Shown: piece after piece, positions 1 through 9,685 of the stretch
Layout of the letters: the number at the start of each line of letters is the position of its first letter
How positions within the stretch are numbered: position 1 is the first letter of the stretch
DNA from: Pseudomonas hormoni
GTDB taxonomy: Bacteria > Pseudomonadota > Gammaproteobacteria > Pseudomonadales > Pseudomonadaceae
Assembly: GCF_018502625.1 (NCBI RefSeq)
Contig: NZ_CP075566.1
Span: 1,741,001-1,805,000, forward strand
Direction: 5' to 3'
Length of the DNA stretch: 64,000 bases
Notes under the pieces: generated by a model
Databases searched by the model: none
What the model saw: only the letters and a program-made list of their open reading frames with translations
What the model was told of the DNA's origin: nothing
Program-made: the position numbers and the translations under genes

Positions 1-2
1 GT

Positions 3-485
3 CTGGAACCGGGGCTGAATATGAATGGCACCGACTTCATCCCCAAACTGCTGGCGGCGTACAAGGGCCGGCGCGTGGCTTTCTGGGGCACTGAAGAGCC
101 TTTTCTCACTCATGCGGTGCGGCACAGCGAAGCGCAGTTTGCGGTCAATGTCGTCTCTGCTCACCATGGCTTCGCGCCAGTGGATGCCTACATCAACCTT
201 GCCCGGCAGTTTCAGCCGGAACTGGTTGTGCTGGGGATGGGCATGCCCAAGCAAGAAGCCGTCGCTGCCAGGCTGGCCAACAGCGGCGTGCCCTGTCTTG
301 TCGTGTGTGGCGGGGCGATCCTGGACTTTCTCGGCGGCAAGGTGACTCGCGCTCCGCAATGGGTGCGTCGTATCGGTTGCGAGTGGGTGTTCAGACTCAT
401 CACTGAGCCAAAGCGACTCTTTCGTCGTTATGTGATGGGTAATCCGCTGTTTCTGTTACGTACTTTGATCTTCAGGCAAGCCTGA
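3..485 (+). CDS. WecG/TagA/CpsF-type glycosyltransferase, 5' end outside window
   Basis: The frame is open to the left edge, so only the C-terminal ~160 residues are present. The piece holds the NGTD motif (residues N-G-T-D just after the ATG at 21) and the segment LVVLGMGMPKQE, both hallmarks of the WecG/TagA/CpsF family, which adds N-acetylmannosamine-type sugars to a lipid-linked acceptor on the cytoplasmic membrane face. The C-terminus WVFRLITEPKRLFRRY is the usual end of the family. It lies at the head of an exopolysaccharide-type gene group, which fits a sugar-transfer step. The ATG at 21 is internal to the conserved domain and is not the true start. Confidence 0.85.
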   Translation: MEPGLNMNGTDFIPKLLAAYKGRRVAFWGTEEPFLTHAVRHSEAQFAVNVVSAHHGFAPVDAYINLARQFQPELVVLGMGMPKQEAVAARLANSGVPCLVVCGGAILDFLGGKVTRAPQWVRRIGCEWVFRLITEPKRLFRRYVMGNPLFLLRTLIFRQA

Positions 486-860
486 CGCAGCAGCTCTTTT
501 GATACCCCGCTCAAGCTTTTCCGGCGCCATAAAAACAGCGTCTGAAATATCTTGCAAAACTTCGGCGTTGCACCTTTACTCATGTTGAAGTTTCGACTTG
601 ACGGGTGTGCTTTGGGCTGTTGGCTTCATTAAGATTGGCGTCAACAAAATGTTGTCGGGCAATCTTGAGTTCCAGGGAGGGAGTTGCGGATTTTTCGCAA
701 GAAGGAAGGTGACAGGATCAAAGTGGATGACGGATTGTATCGAGATTGTAATATCCGCCCAGTTTGAACAGTGTGCTCAGTTGTCGCGCTTTCATTTCGA
801 ATCTTTGGTTTATTGATTTGAAACTCAAATGGCCTTTCCTTGAATTGTGCTAGTAACCAA
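486..860. other. intergenic stretch inside the polysaccharide locus
   Basis: About 375 bases without a convincing gene. It is more AT-rich than the flanking genes. An open frame at 598-816 has no ribosome site and no recognisable protein features. I see no clear terminator or promoter. Confidence 0.5.
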
Positions 861-2006
861 ATGAAAGAATATATAGCGGAATCAGTGCGTCACTTATTAA
901 CTCCTTCGGTGCGATTCGAGCTAAGGAAAGCTGTCGCCTGGCTGCGGGATATTCTCGGGCGAGCCTGTTTTTGGCGCTGGGAAATTGTCAGGTTCAAACT
1001 GCGGGAAGACAGCGCCTATGACATTCTCTACGTGGGCAGGAAAACACAGCGGGAGTTTGTGAAGGTTTTACTGGGCGTTCAATCTCAAACAGTTGATGAA
1101 CAGTTGTTGAAGTTGGGCAAGTCAGACCGGACAGTGGTGGTCAGTGAAATGCCGACCCCGGGGGCATTGTATGTGCCTCAGTACCTGAGTGCTGTCGTGC
1201 CGTTGAGCAGGTCAATTGACGAGATCACCGCGAGATACAACACCGAGCTGCGCCGAAATCTACGCAAGAACCGTCTGCGCTACCGCATGAAACAAGCCTT
1301 GAACGATGACGAGATTGAAACTGCGGATCGGGAAATGCTTCAACCCTATGCCGCAGCCCGGCATGGTGCGGCCGCCTCGCAAATTGAAGCGCAGGAAGTT
1401 CACCGGGTGGCAAAAGTCGCCGGGCGACTCGATCTGGTGCTGCTGGAAGACGAGATTGTTGCATGCCATCTTGGCTGCGTAGTCACCCGGGCAGGGAAGC
1501 GTTATTGGAGTACCGTGCGCTTCGGTTACCCTGATGTTGTGTTTTCAGATACAAAGAAGTTACGCGAAGTTAACTCCATTACCACGTTCATGGCGCTTGA
1601 ATGGGCGATTGAAAATGGTTTTGACTATTACGATATCGGAACTTGCCTGGCACGCCCGGACGACGGACTTCTCGAATGGAAAAGAAGGCGCGGCGGTGAT
1701 GTTGATACGCTGGGTAATCACGGCTATTTGTTTGTTCAACTGCCCAGGACAGGCGCAGCTCAGTTTCTCTGGGAGGCGCCACTATTTGCTGTAGAGGGCA
1801 AGAACCTGACACTTCATCTCGGGTTGCCGGACGGGCCGAGTGATGAAGAAGTTACGCACCGATATCGAGAAATGGGTTTTGGTGGTCTTTTCAAAATATA
1901 TATCCATTGCGCCAGGGTGCCGGGAGAGGAACTTCTCGATACTTTGCGCAGCCGTTACGCTCATTTGAAGTCGCCCCCAGTCCTGGAAAGTATCGTTTCC
2001 ACCTGA
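861..2006 (+). CDS. FemAB/GNAT-like acyltransferase of a polysaccharide locus
   Basis: Predicted cytosolic protein of about 381 residues. The central and C-terminal part (ARYNTELRRNLRK, then LVLLEDEIVACHLG, then YYDIGTCLARPDDGLLEWKRRRGG) has the layout of FemAB/BioF2-like GNAT acetyltransferases, where a long basic helix precedes the acceptor domain and the GLxxxKRxxGG-like segment ends the fold. Such proteins are common in exopolysaccharide loci and may acylate a sugar or lipid-linked intermediate; the substrate cannot be read from the sequence. An in-frame TTG lies at 840, but the ATG at 861 gives the more natural N-terminus; neither has a strong ribosome site. It precedes the GT61-like gene on the same strand with an 77-base gap. 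Confidence 0.65.
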   Translation: MKEYIAESVRHLLTPSVRFELRKAVAWLRDILGRACFWRWEIVRFKLREDSAYDILYVGRKTQREFVKVLLGVQSQTVDEQLLKLGKSDRTVVVSEMPTPGALYVPQYLSAVVPLSRSIDEITARYNTELRRNLRKNRLRYRMKQALNDDEIETADREMLQPYAAARHGAAASQIEAQEVHRVAKVAGRLDLVLLEDEIVACHLGCVVTRAGKRYWSTVRFGYPDVVFSDTKKLREVNSITTFMALEWAIENGFDYYDIGTCLARPDDGLLEWKRRRGGDVDTLGNHGYLFVQLPRTGAAQFLWEAPLFAVEGKNLTLHLGLPDGPSDEEVTHRYREMGFGGLFKIYIHCARVPGEELLDTLRSRYAHLKSPPVLESIVST

Positions 2007-2083
2007 ACACGTCGTTGCGTTTAAAAGATCAGTTTCAACCAATAACGCTTGTTGCTGTTTATCCCTATCTGGATGGGGTGGCT

Positions 2084-3220
2084 ATGTCTCAATTTAATGC
2101 GTTGACGAGTGGCGGCCAATCGAAATGGAGCCTTGTTGCGTATAAGCACCTTTTCTACACACGCTTTACAGGGACGCCCTCGTTGCCTCTGCAGAGCCAG
2201 GCCGTGAAAACCTGGGAAATTGCCCCGGGCGAAATCGCGATGGCTCCGCCCGCTTTTTACCTGCCCAACCAGCTCGAGCGTGTAACGGGGTGGGCAGAGG
2301 CGCTTTTTTATCCGCACGAGCATCCTCGACGCACAATGGAAGGTGTCGGTCGTGTTGAACACAGTCCGACCCGAGGTTATTTGCTGAAGGATGTCTGGTT
2401 GATCGATGGCACGCTCTACAAGGGCGATGCCAAATCATGGTTGACCCCTGGTTCTGGCCGGTTACCGGGGATTCGCGTTGAAAACGAAATCGATCGCGGC
2501 GCGTTGTATTGCACGGCGGGGGGAAACAAATGGTTTGGCACCTGGCTGATGGATGATTGTTTAACGTATCGATTGGCCAGCGACGAAGGTGTCCCGGTGA
2601 CCACGGCACCCTTTGCCGATAATGTTTCCATCGCCAGGAACGGCATACTTCACGCCCCCGGTTACGAGAACTGGCTGGACATGAGGCCGGTTCGTTTACG
2701 CAATGCATTTTTCCGTGAGCTCGTGATCTTTGACGATCTAAGCCAAAATCGACACAAGCACCTGCGTTTCCGGGCGATGGGTGAAAAACTGCTGTCACAC
2801 GTCAACGTCAGCGCTCATCCGGGCGTGTTCATCCTGCGAGGTGGCAAGGGTGAGCTGCGATTGCTGCGCAACGAGAGGGAACTTGCAGAACGTCTGCGTG
2901 ACCGTAGGGGTTTTCGCATTCTCGACCCGGCGACATCCGATGTTCCGACCATCGTCGAGGCCTGTGCCGGGGCAAGAACGGTGATAGGGATCGAGGGGAG
3001 TCATCTTATCCATGGGGTTAATGTACTTCCCCCAGGTGGTTCGCTGCTCGTTTTGCAGCCGCCTGATCGTTTCGTCTGTTTCTTCAAGTACCTGACCGAT
3101 CGTGACCGGCAGAACTTTGGTTTTGTGGTCGGTACGCCAGCAGGAAGTGGTTTCACCATCGACCCCGATGAAGTCGAGCGCACGCTGGATCTCTTTCCGT
3201 CATCGTACGGCGAGGCATAA
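2084..3220 (+). CDS. GT61-like (DUF563) glycosyltransferase
   Basis: About 378 residues from the ATG at 2084, which is preceded by ggatgggg at a good distance; the frame extends further upstream to 1907 but would overlap the preceding gene by 100 bases, so the later start is preferred. The C-terminal block TVIGIEGSHLIHGVNVLPPGG, here read as IEGSHLIHG plus a Pro-Gly turn, is the DUF563/GT61 signature seen in eukaryotic-like and capsule glycosyltransferases. The protein lacks signal peptide and membrane spans, suggesting a cytosolic enzyme acting on a lipid-linked polysaccharide intermediate. A perfect hairpin overlaps its stop codon. Confidence 0.65.
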   Translation: MSQFNALTSGGQSKWSLVAYKHLFYTRFTGTPSLPLQSQAVKTWEIAPGEIAMAPPAFYLPNQLERVTGWAEALFYPHEHPRRTMEGVGRVEHSPTRGYLLKDVWLIDGTLYKGDAKSWLTPGSGRLPGIRVENEIDRGALYCTAGGNKWFGTWLMDDCLTYRLASDEGVPVTTAPFADNVSIARNGILHAPGYENWLDMRPVRLRNAFFRELVIFDDLSQNRHKHLRFRAMGEKLLSHVNVSAHPGVFILRGGKGELRLLRNERELAERLRDRRGFRILDPATSDVPTIVEACAGARTVIGIEGSHLIHGVNVLPPGGSLLVLQPPDRFVCFFKYLTDRDRQNFGFVVGTPAGSGFTIDPDEVERTLDLFPSSYGEA

Positions 3221-3230
3221 GCCTCGCCTT
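3209..3230. terminator. hairpin over the stop codon between convergent genes
   Basis: Eight-base perfect stem (ggcgaggc / gcctcgcc) with the loop ataa, which contains the TAA stop of the upstream gene. It sits between convergent genes ending at 3220 and 3244 and could terminate in both directions; only a short T run follows. Confidence 0.55.
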
Positions 3231-3243
3231 CACTCATGACCGA

Positions 3244-4668
3244 CTAGTAGGCTTGTTTGCCGGAGAAGGCAGATACCGTTCGTAAAAGAATGATGAAGTC
3301 GAGCCAGAGCGACCAGTTGTTGATGTACTCGATGTCTGAGTCAACCCGCCGAATCATTTGTTCTATATCTTTCGTTTCACCGCGAAGGCCACGTACCTGA
3401 GCCAGGCCGGTGATGCCCGGTTTAATGTTGTGACGCGCAAAGTAGCCCGAGACATCGGGTGAGTACTGCACATCGTGTTGAATCGCGTGCGGACGAGGGC
3501 CTACCAGCGACATTTCTCCCATCAACACGTTGAACAACTGCGGTAGCTCATCCAGGCTGGTTTTCCGAATAAAGGCACCCACCCTGGTCACGCGTGGATC
3601 ATTCTTTTGTGCCTGCTTGACGGTGCCGTCTGACGGTTGATGGACCACCATGCTTCTGAACTTCCAGATCCGGAAAACTTCGCCACTCCAGCCCATGCGT
3701 TGTTGACGAAAGAACACGGGGCCGGGGTTATCGATCTTGATCGCAAGGGCGACAAGCGCCAGCACTGGCGCCGCAAAAAGCAGGATGAGAAAAGCCCCGA
3801 CTTTGTCTTCGAGATTCTTCAGGAACAGTCGCATCCCCATCAGCGGCGTTTCGGACAAGGTCAGCACGGGAATGCCGGCAATCTCGCGAACACTGTGGTT
3901 GATCAACTTCAAGGCGAAAATGTCCGGCACCCAGTTAACCCTGACGTGTTTATCGAACAGACTTAAATAGACCTTCTGGATCACTTCGGAGCCACCGACA
4001 GGGGTCACAAAATAGACGGTACGAATGGCGTGTTTAACAACCAACTCATCAAGATCAGAGATATTGCCCAATATCGCCAGGCGTGGTGCGCCTTCCAGGC
4101 CTTCCTTTCCCCGATCATCGTCCGCGCCAATCAATACACAGCCGACGATGCGTTCACCGAGCCAGGGGTTATTGCTGATTTTCTTGTGGAGGTAGCTGGC
4201 CAGTTCGCCCGAGCCAATGATCAGCGAATTTTCCAGTTGCGTCGGGTGAGCCAGAAACTTCTTCTGCATTTCCCGAGTGGCAAGGTGCAAAAACAACTGG
4301 GCAAAATAGCCAATAACAAACAACTCCCCAACCAACAGCCGCGAATACTGTTCGCTTGTTTTGGTTAGAAAAGCCATGGCCACGAGAAAACCAAAGGTCG
4401 CGGTCCACGCCTTTAGAAGCTTGAAGGCTTTGACGGTGAATCCGACATTGCTGCGATAAATAGCGTAGTGGTCGTAAACGACGGCCAATGCCCCAAGCAG
4501 CAGCAGGAGCATGATGACGTAGTCTTGCGAAATGAAGCCGATATGATAATTGATCAAAAACCACGCGACACCGGTTACCGCAACGCAATCGAGACCGGCC
4601 TGAATGACAATACTGGTGCTGCTTCTTCGCTGGAGAACGGAACGGGTACTGTTGGGCTCAAAAATCAT
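3244..4668 (-). CDS. undecaprenyl-phosphate glucose phosphotransferase (WcaJ/PssY type)
   Basis: 474 residues, the usual length for the polyprenyl-phosphate hexose-1-phosphate transferase family that loads the first sugar of an exopolysaccharide onto undecaprenyl phosphate. Four hydrophobic helices occupy roughly residues 20-135, followed by a CoA-binding-like middle domain (IIGSGELA), a fifth hydrophobic segment near residue 290, and the catalytic C-terminal domain with the motifs [15 protein letters not shown] and MSLVGPRP. The gene is convergent with the three transferases upstream, and probably starts the same polysaccharide. No symbol is given because several Pseudomonas loci carry paralogues. 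Confidence 0.9.
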   Translation of the reverse strand: MIFEPNSTRSVLQRRSSTSIVIQAGLDCVAVTGVAWFLINYHIGFISQDYVIMLLLLLGALAVVYDHYAIYRSNVGFTVKAFKLLKAWTATFGFLVAMAFLTKTSEQYSRLLVGELFVIGYFAQLFLHLATREMQKKFLAHPTQLENSLIIGSGELASYLHKKISNNPWLGERIVGCVLIGADDDRGKEGLEGAPRLAILGNISDLDELVVKHAIRTVYFVTPVGGSEVIQKVYLSLFDKHVRVNWVPDIFALKLINHSVREIAGIPVLTLSETPLMGMRLFLKNLEDKVGAFLILLFAAPVLALVALAIKIDNPGPVFFRQQRMGWSGEVFRIWKFRSMVVHQPSDGTVKQAQKNDPRVTRVGAFIRKTSLDELPQLFNVLMGEMSLVGPRPHAIQHDVQYSPDVSGYFARHNIKPGITGLAQVRGLRGETKDIEQMIRRVDSDIEYINNWSLWLDFIILLRTVSAFSGKQAY

Positions 4669-4989
4669 TTTCAGACCTCATTTGCTTTCCCTTGCGCTCG
4701 ATAATGACGGAATTCAGGTCAAAACAGCCCTCGCTTGAGAGCCTCAGCGTCACCCACAAGTTACTCATACTTGTGACAGGTCTCCACCCTCAAATGTGTA
4801 AATCTGGTGAGACGAAGACGGGTGCTATCACTTTAGCAGCACTGTGCAAACATTCACTGAATCGCTGCGGATTCATCGAACATTCAAGGGGGAGCCCGTG
4901 CCATTGCCCAGGTGGCAGTCGGCGCATTGCAATGGGTAGTTCACGCTAACGCAGTAGCGGGCCCGGGCAATCGGCTTCCGCCCATTGAT
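4669..4989. other. intergenic region upstream of the phosphotransferase
   Basis: About 320 bases between the divergent start at 4668 and the stop of the channel gene at 4990. It should hold the promoter of the phosphotransferase gene. No repeat or clear regulator site was recognised. Confidence 0.4.
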
Positions 4990-7377
4990 TCACGCCGTGG
5001 GTGCCGGCTTCGCCAGTTCGATACCCGCGGCACCCAGGCGCTTGAGGATTTCAAACAGCAGGTCGCTTTTGGTGATGCTGACAATTCTCGGACTGCCGAC
5101 ATAACCGGTGATGGTCAGCGTGATGCCTTCGGGCGTCAGTTTGCTGAATCGCACCACTGGCGCCGGTTTGTCGAGAATGGTTTCGTGTTCGCAGTAGGTG
5201 TCGTAGAGCAGGTCTTTCACCTGTTCGGGGTCGATGTCCAGGGGGAAGGTCAGTTCGAGCGTCGCCACCCCTTGGGCACTACCGCCCAGGGTCACGTTGC
5301 GCAGGTTCTGCGAGATCAGTTGCGAGTTCGGAACGATGACGATCGAGCGGTCACTGAGCTGGATTTCGGTGGCCCTCACGTTGATCCGGCGGATGTCGCC
5401 TTCGACCCCGCTGATGCTGATCAGGTCGCCGACTTTCACCGGGCGCTCGGTTAGCAGGATCAGGCCGGACACGAAATTCTTGACGATCTCCTGCAAGCCG
5501 AAACCGATCCCCACCGACAACGCGCTGACGATCCAGGCCAGGTTGGTCCACTGCACGCCCAATGATGACAGCGTCATCAGGATGACCAACGCATAGCCGA
5601 TATTGGCAAACAGCGTGGTCAGCGAAGCGCGCATGCCCGGGTCCATCTCGGTTTTTGGCAGGAGCTCCTTGTCCAGCCATCGGCCCAGCGTTCGTATCAG
5701 GTAAATGCCGACCAACAGAGCCAGTGTGGCATTGAGCAAGTGACCGGGGATGATGTTCAGTTTGCGCAGCCCGGCGCCACCGAGAATGGAAAACACGTTG
5801 CTGAGCAGTTGCCCCAGGGTTGTTCCGACACCCCCGACAAACAGGGTAATGATCGCCATCAGCAACAGACCTGCGCGGCCGACCCCCGACAGAATGGTCG
5901 AGATCTGCTCCAGGCGCCGGTCTTCAATGCCCAGCAACTGTTTTAGCGCCTTGCCGCTGGGACTCTTGATCGAGAACAGGTATTCGCAGGCATCCTTGAA
6001 GCATTGCATCAGCAGGTAGAAACCGCAGAGCACGAGGAATCCCCAGACCAGTTCATAGGTGATGAACCGGGCCAGGGACACGTACCCCGTCAAAAGAGCT
6101 AACAGTGAAATCACCATCGCGAGACTGGCGATTGTGTAGAGCAGGCCAGCAAAAGTCCTGCCTGCTTCAGGGGCTTCTCCAGCGACCACGACGGCCCTTC
6201 GGACCTTGCCGGTGCGCAACAACAGGTCCAGCAGAATAAACGAAACCACCATTGCAACGATGCCTCGACCGGCGATCACCACGCCACTACTCATCCCGGC
6301 TGCGTTGATGATCTGGTTCATCGTCACCCCAACCAACAGCACGGCCGCCAGAGTCCGGGGATAAGGTTTCAATGACAGCGCCACCGGGTCGGCGAGCGCC
6401 GGCAGCCGCCAGGACGGGTGCTGCGTGGATAACAGGGCGCGACTCAGCGAGGTGATCAGGACGCAGGTGTAGGCGACTTTTTCGAATTCCTGGGAAAAGG
6501 TGTTCAGCATCGGTGTCAGCGGAGTCTGCCGTGTGAAGGTGTAAAACAGCAGTTGCAGGGCGACGCCGACGGTCAATACGGTGGCCAACACAGAGGCCAG
6601 CGCGAGGGAGCTTCGGCGCAGGCGTCCTTCCGGCATCCGGTGAATGCACAGCCAGGTCAGCCCTCGTTCGGCGAGCCGGCGGCCGAGCGTCCAGATGACC
6701 AGGGCCAACAGCAACAGTGCGCTGGTGTAGAGGCGTTGGCCCGGTTGCCAGGCGGCTCCGGCGACCTGTGTCGCCTGATCGAAGAACATTCTGACGCGCA
6801 GCCGATCGTCCATCGAAGGGGCCATGACCGGTGACCAGAAGTCTGGGTTCAGGATGCTTCGGGTGCTCAGGGACAGTTCGCTTTCCAGCAGGTTGCGACG
6901 GATACCGGCGATCTGGGTGATGAGGTCGGTGGCGCTCGTTTTCAGAGCGGCCAGGGTTTTCAGGGTGGCGTCGACTTTGTTTTTTTGTTCGGTGAGCGCT
7001 TTTCGCTGCGCGGCGATATCGGATTGTTCGGCCGCGGTGTCATCGAGGGGGACAGGCCCCAACACGCCCAGTTGTGCGCGGAGTTGAGTTTGTAGCGGAA
7101 GCAGTGAGGCGGTGAGGCGATCGACATCCAGCAAGAACATCTGGACCAGGTCCTGCGGGCCCTCCAGCTGGTTGAAGTTATCGACCAGCGAGATCTGCTG
7201 TTTGAGGCTGTCGAGCCGAAGCTGCAGTGTCTGAAGATCGCTTGGGGAAACGGTGAGGGGCGCAGCTACCGCCCTGGGCGTTGAAATCTCTGGTTGGTCG
7301 GCCGCCGACAGCATTCCGGGTCCCGCCCCGAAAAGCGTGAAAGCGACGAAAATCATGGCTTTCAGTGCATGACGCAT
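4990..7377 (-). CDS. MscS-type mechanosensitive channel with DUF3772 N-terminal domain
   Basis: 795 residues with a signal peptide (ending near ...MLSAADQ), a periplasmic coiled-coil-rich DUF3772 domain (about residues 40-190), several membrane helices, then the MscS core. The pore/beta region is recognisable in SVGIGFGLQEIVKNFVSGL and ITERPVKVGD-like text followed by VEGDIRRINVRAT. Channels of this long type open on membrane tension and release osmolytes during hypo-osmotic shock; they sit in the inner membrane. It is read in the same direction as the thiolase gene upstream, 116 bases away, so co-transcription is possible but unproven. Confidence 0.9.
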   Translation of the reverse strand: MRHALKAMIFVAFTLFGAGPGMLSAADQPEISTPRAVAAPLTVSPSDLQTLQLRLDSLKQQISLVDNFNQLEGPQDLVQMFLLDVDRLTASLLPLQTQLRAQLGVLGPVPLDDTAAEQSDIAAQRKALTEQKNKVDATLKTLAALKTSATDLITQIAGIRRNLLESELSLSTRSILNPDFWSPVMAPSMDDRLRVRMFFDQATQVAGAAWQPGQRLYTSALLLLALVIWTLGRRLAERGLTWLCIHRMPEGRLRRSSLALASVLATVLTVGVALQLLFYTFTRQTPLTPMLNTFSQEFEKVAYTCVLITSLSRALLSTQHPSWRLPALADPVALSLKPYPRTLAAVLLVGVTMNQIINAAGMSSGVVIAGRGIVAMVVSFILLDLLLRTGKVRRAVVVAGEAPEAGRTFAGLLYTIASLAMVISLLALLTGYVSLARFITYELVWGFLVLCGFYLLMQCFKDACEYLFSIKSPSGKALKQLLGIEDRRLEQISTILSGVGRAGLLLMAIITLFVGGVGTTLGQLLSNVFSILGGAGLRKLNIIPGHLLNATLALLVGIYLIRTLGRWLDKELLPKTEMDPGMRASLTTLFANIGYALVILMTLSSLGVQWTNLAWIVSALSVGIGFGLQEIVKNFVSGLILLTERPVKVGDLISISGVEGDIRRINVRATEIQLSDRSIVIVPNSQLISQNLRNVTLGGSAQGVATLELTFPLDIDPEQVKDLLYDTYCEHETILDKPAPVVRFSKLTPEGITLTITGYVGSPRIVSITKSDLLFEILKRLGAAGIELAKPAPTA

Positions 7378-7493
7378 AGGAGTGTCCGACTCTGTTGTTA
7401 ATCATTCAGCCTATGAGGTTAGGTCATCAGGTAAACCTTCGAAGAATAGTTTGGTCGCCTGCCCCCCGCTGGGCGAGGGGGAGGGTGGACGTG

Positions 7494-8678
7494 TCAGACG
7501 CGTTCGAACAACACGGCGATGCCCTGGCCGCCGCCGATACACATGGTCGCCAGGGCATAACGGCCCTGGACCCGGTGCAGTTCGTGAATGGCCTTGGTGG
7601 CAATAATCGCGCCGGTGGCGCCCACCGGGTGGCCCAGCGAGATGCCCGAACCGTTGGGGTTGACCTTCTCCGGGTCGAAGCCCAGTTCCTGCGCCACGGC
7701 ACAGGCTTGCGCGGCGAAGGCTTCGTTCGATTCGATGACGTCCAGGTCGGCCACGGTCAGGCCGGCCTTTTTGAGCACCAGCCGGGTGGCAGGAATCGGC
7801 CCCAGTCCCATCAGTTCCGGCTCGACCCCGGCATGGGCGTAACCGACCAGCCGGGCCATCGGCTTGAGGCCTTGGGCGCGCACCATTTCACCGGTGGCCA
7901 TGATCAACGCACCCGCACCGTCATTCAGGCCAGAGGCATTGCCGGCGGTGACGCTGCCGTCTTTTTTGAAGGCGGGCTTCATCTTGGCCAATTGCTCGGC
8001 ATTGACCTCGGCGCGCACGTGTTCGTCGGTCGCGAAGGTCACGGTGCCTTTGCGCGACGTCACTTCGATCGGCACGATCTGACTGTCGAACCGGCCTTCG
8101 GCGATTGCGCGCGCGGCGCGCTGCTGGCTGATCATGGCCAGTTCATCCTGGGCCTGACGCGTGATGCCGTAGCGCCCGGCGATGTTTTCCGCGGTGATGC
8201 CCATGTGGAAACCGGCAAACGGGTCTTGCAGCACACCCAGCATGTAGTCGATGGCCTGCATGTCGCCCATGCGTGCGCCCCAGCGCGCTTGTGGCAACAG
8301 ATAAGCGCCACGGCTCATGGACTCGACGCCACCGGCCAGCGCCGCGCCTGCGTCACCCAGCATCAGGCTTTGGGCGGCACTGACAATCGCCTGCAAACCG
8401 GAACCGCAGAGGCGGTTGACGTTGAAGGCTGGTGTCTCTTTCGGCAGGCCTGCATTCATCGCCACCGCCCGGGAAATGTAGGCGTCGCGTGCTTCGGTCG
8501 GGATCACATGACCCATCACCGCATGGCCAATGTGCTCAGGCGCCAGGCCGGAGCGCTCGATGGCGGCGCGGCACACATCGGTCGCCAGTTGAATCGGCGG
8601 GACATCCTTGAGCGAGCCGCCGAAGCTGCCGATGGCGGAACGGACAGCGCTGATAACGAAAATGTCGGATGGGTTCAT
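7494..8678 (-). CDS. acetyl-CoA C-acetyltransferase / beta-ketothiolase
   Basis: 394 residues, typical for thiolases. The acyl-accepting cysteine is in NRLCGSGLQA (Cys91), with His350 in GHPVGATGA and the second catalytic cysteine Cys380 in CIGGGQG; all three are present. The enzyme condenses or cleaves acyl-CoA and acetyl-CoA in the cytosol. The single-gene context gives no hint whether it works in degradation (BktB/PhaA-like) or biosynthesis. The ATG at 8678 is preceded by an AGGGAA-like ribosome site on the minus strand. Confidence 0.9.
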   Translation of the reverse strand: MNPSDIFVISAVRSAIGSFGGSLKDVPPIQLATDVCRAAIERSGLAPEHIGHAVMGHVIPTEARDAYISRAVAMNAGLPKETPAFNVNRLCGSGLQAIVSAAQSLMLGDAGAALAGGVESMSRGAYLLPQARWGARMGDMQAIDYMLGVLQDPFAGFHMGITAENIAGRYGITRQAQDELAMISQQRAARAIAEGRFDSQIVPIEVTSRKGTVTFATDEHVRAEVNAEQLAKMKPAFKKDGSVTAGNASGLNDGAGALIMATGEMVRAQGLKPMARLVGYAHAGVEPELMGLGPIPATRLVLKKAGLTVADLDVIESNEAFAAQACAVAQELGFDPEKVNPNGSGISLGHPVGATGAIIATKAIHELHRVQGRYALATMCIGGGQGIAVLFERV

Positions 8679-8888
8679 GAGGGTTTCCCTGGTTCAGTCT
8701 GGTGCGCGTTTGGCGCTGTTATTGGGGGAAAGAGTCTAGGGGCGGTGGTGTGGTTGGCCTATGTCGAAAGTGCTCAAGGGGGGTGGCTTTTTTTGCCATT
8801 TCAGAGGGGGGTATTTTAGATCGGCTTATAGATGGTGGGCGATGTTTCTGAATCCAGTGTGGGACGAGTTTATGGTTTTTGACTGGGG

Positions 8889-9234
8889 ACATATCCGTTG
8901 CTGCGGTAACGGCGGCTATTGGTTCCGCTCTTACAGCGGGTCACTTGGAAGAGCGCCAAGTAACCAAGCGCCAAGCGCCCCTGACGTACGGTGGCTCGCT
9001 AAGGCTCGCCATTCCCTCGCTCCGGTCCTGCTCCGTGGGCCCGCCGCCATCGGCCATCCATGGCCGGGGGCGGCTACCGCGGCATCCTTGCCGCGGTGCC
9101 CAATACGCAGAACCTGCGCTCGGCCTTCCGACGGGGCAGATCAAGATCAAAAACAAAGCGAGGCGGCCTGATAGCCGGCCTGAAGTTCGTCAGGATCATC
9201 GGCGGTAAACACCAATGTAATGCCCCCCCAAAAT
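8889..9234 (+). repeat. long intergenic repeat, copy A
   Basis: This block, starting acatatccgttgctgcggt, is nearly identical to 24973-25318 and part of it recurs inverted at 9360-9635. Shared landmarks are a ggaagcgccaagtaacc-type hairpin, gtcctgctccgtgggcccgc, the palindrome ggccatccatggcc, and catcggcggt-aaacaccaa near the end. Open frames here have no protein character. Comparable long non-coding repeat families are known in fluorescens-group genomes; which family this is was not established. Confidence 0.85.
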
Positions 9235-9342
9235 CCCCTGTGGGAGCTGGCTTGCCAGCGATGGACATCCAGGCACCGCGTTCATTCAGGCAGCACGCGT
9301 CATCGTTAACGACCATCGCTGGCAAGCCAGCTCCCACAGGGG
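9235..9342. repeat. REP pair (REPIN-like) next to copy A
   Basis: Two REP units in inverted order (cctgtgggagctggcttgcc ... and its complement ending cagctcccacagggg), each about 30 bases, separated by roughly 48 bases. Together they can form one long hairpin. The same pair follows copy B at 25319-25427. Confidence 0.9.
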
Positions 9343-9359
9343 AATGCGAAACGCTTCAA

Positions 9360-9635
9360 ACGACAGGCCGGCCCGAAGGCCGCCTCGCGGTGCTGTGGCG
9401 GTAGTCGCCCATCGAGAGGCCGAGTGGAGGTTCTGCGCAGTGGGCAACCCGGCAGGGATGCCGGGTTAGCCGCCCCCGGCCATGGATGGCCGATGGCGGC
9501 GGGCCCACGGAGCAGGACCGGAAGGAGGGCATGGCGAGCCTAGGCGAGCCACCGAACGAAAGGGGCAAAAGCGCTTGGTTACTTGGCGCTTCTCCAAGTG
9601 ACCCGCCGTAAGGGCGGAACCAATATCAGCCATCA
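9360..9635 (-). repeat. long intergenic repeat, inverted partial copy C
   Basis: Read on the minus strand from 9635 this repeats the first ~270 bases of copies A and B (ggttccgcccttacggcggg, cgccaagtaaccaagcgc, ggccatccatggcc, ctgcgcagaacct). It faces copy A, so A, the REP pair and C make one large imperfect inverted structure of about 750 bases between the thiolase and the two-component genes. Confidence 0.8.
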
Positions 9636-9685
9636 CCCAAAAAACGGATATTCACCCAACCAAAAAAACATCCAACGTCACTCAC

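Noticed and set aside
598..816. 72-codon frame in the polysaccharide locus
   Set aside because: No ribosome site, no protein-like pattern.
7395..8819. 474-codon open frame antisense to the thiolase
   Set aside because: Shadow frame; the thiolase on the minus strand has all catalytic residues.
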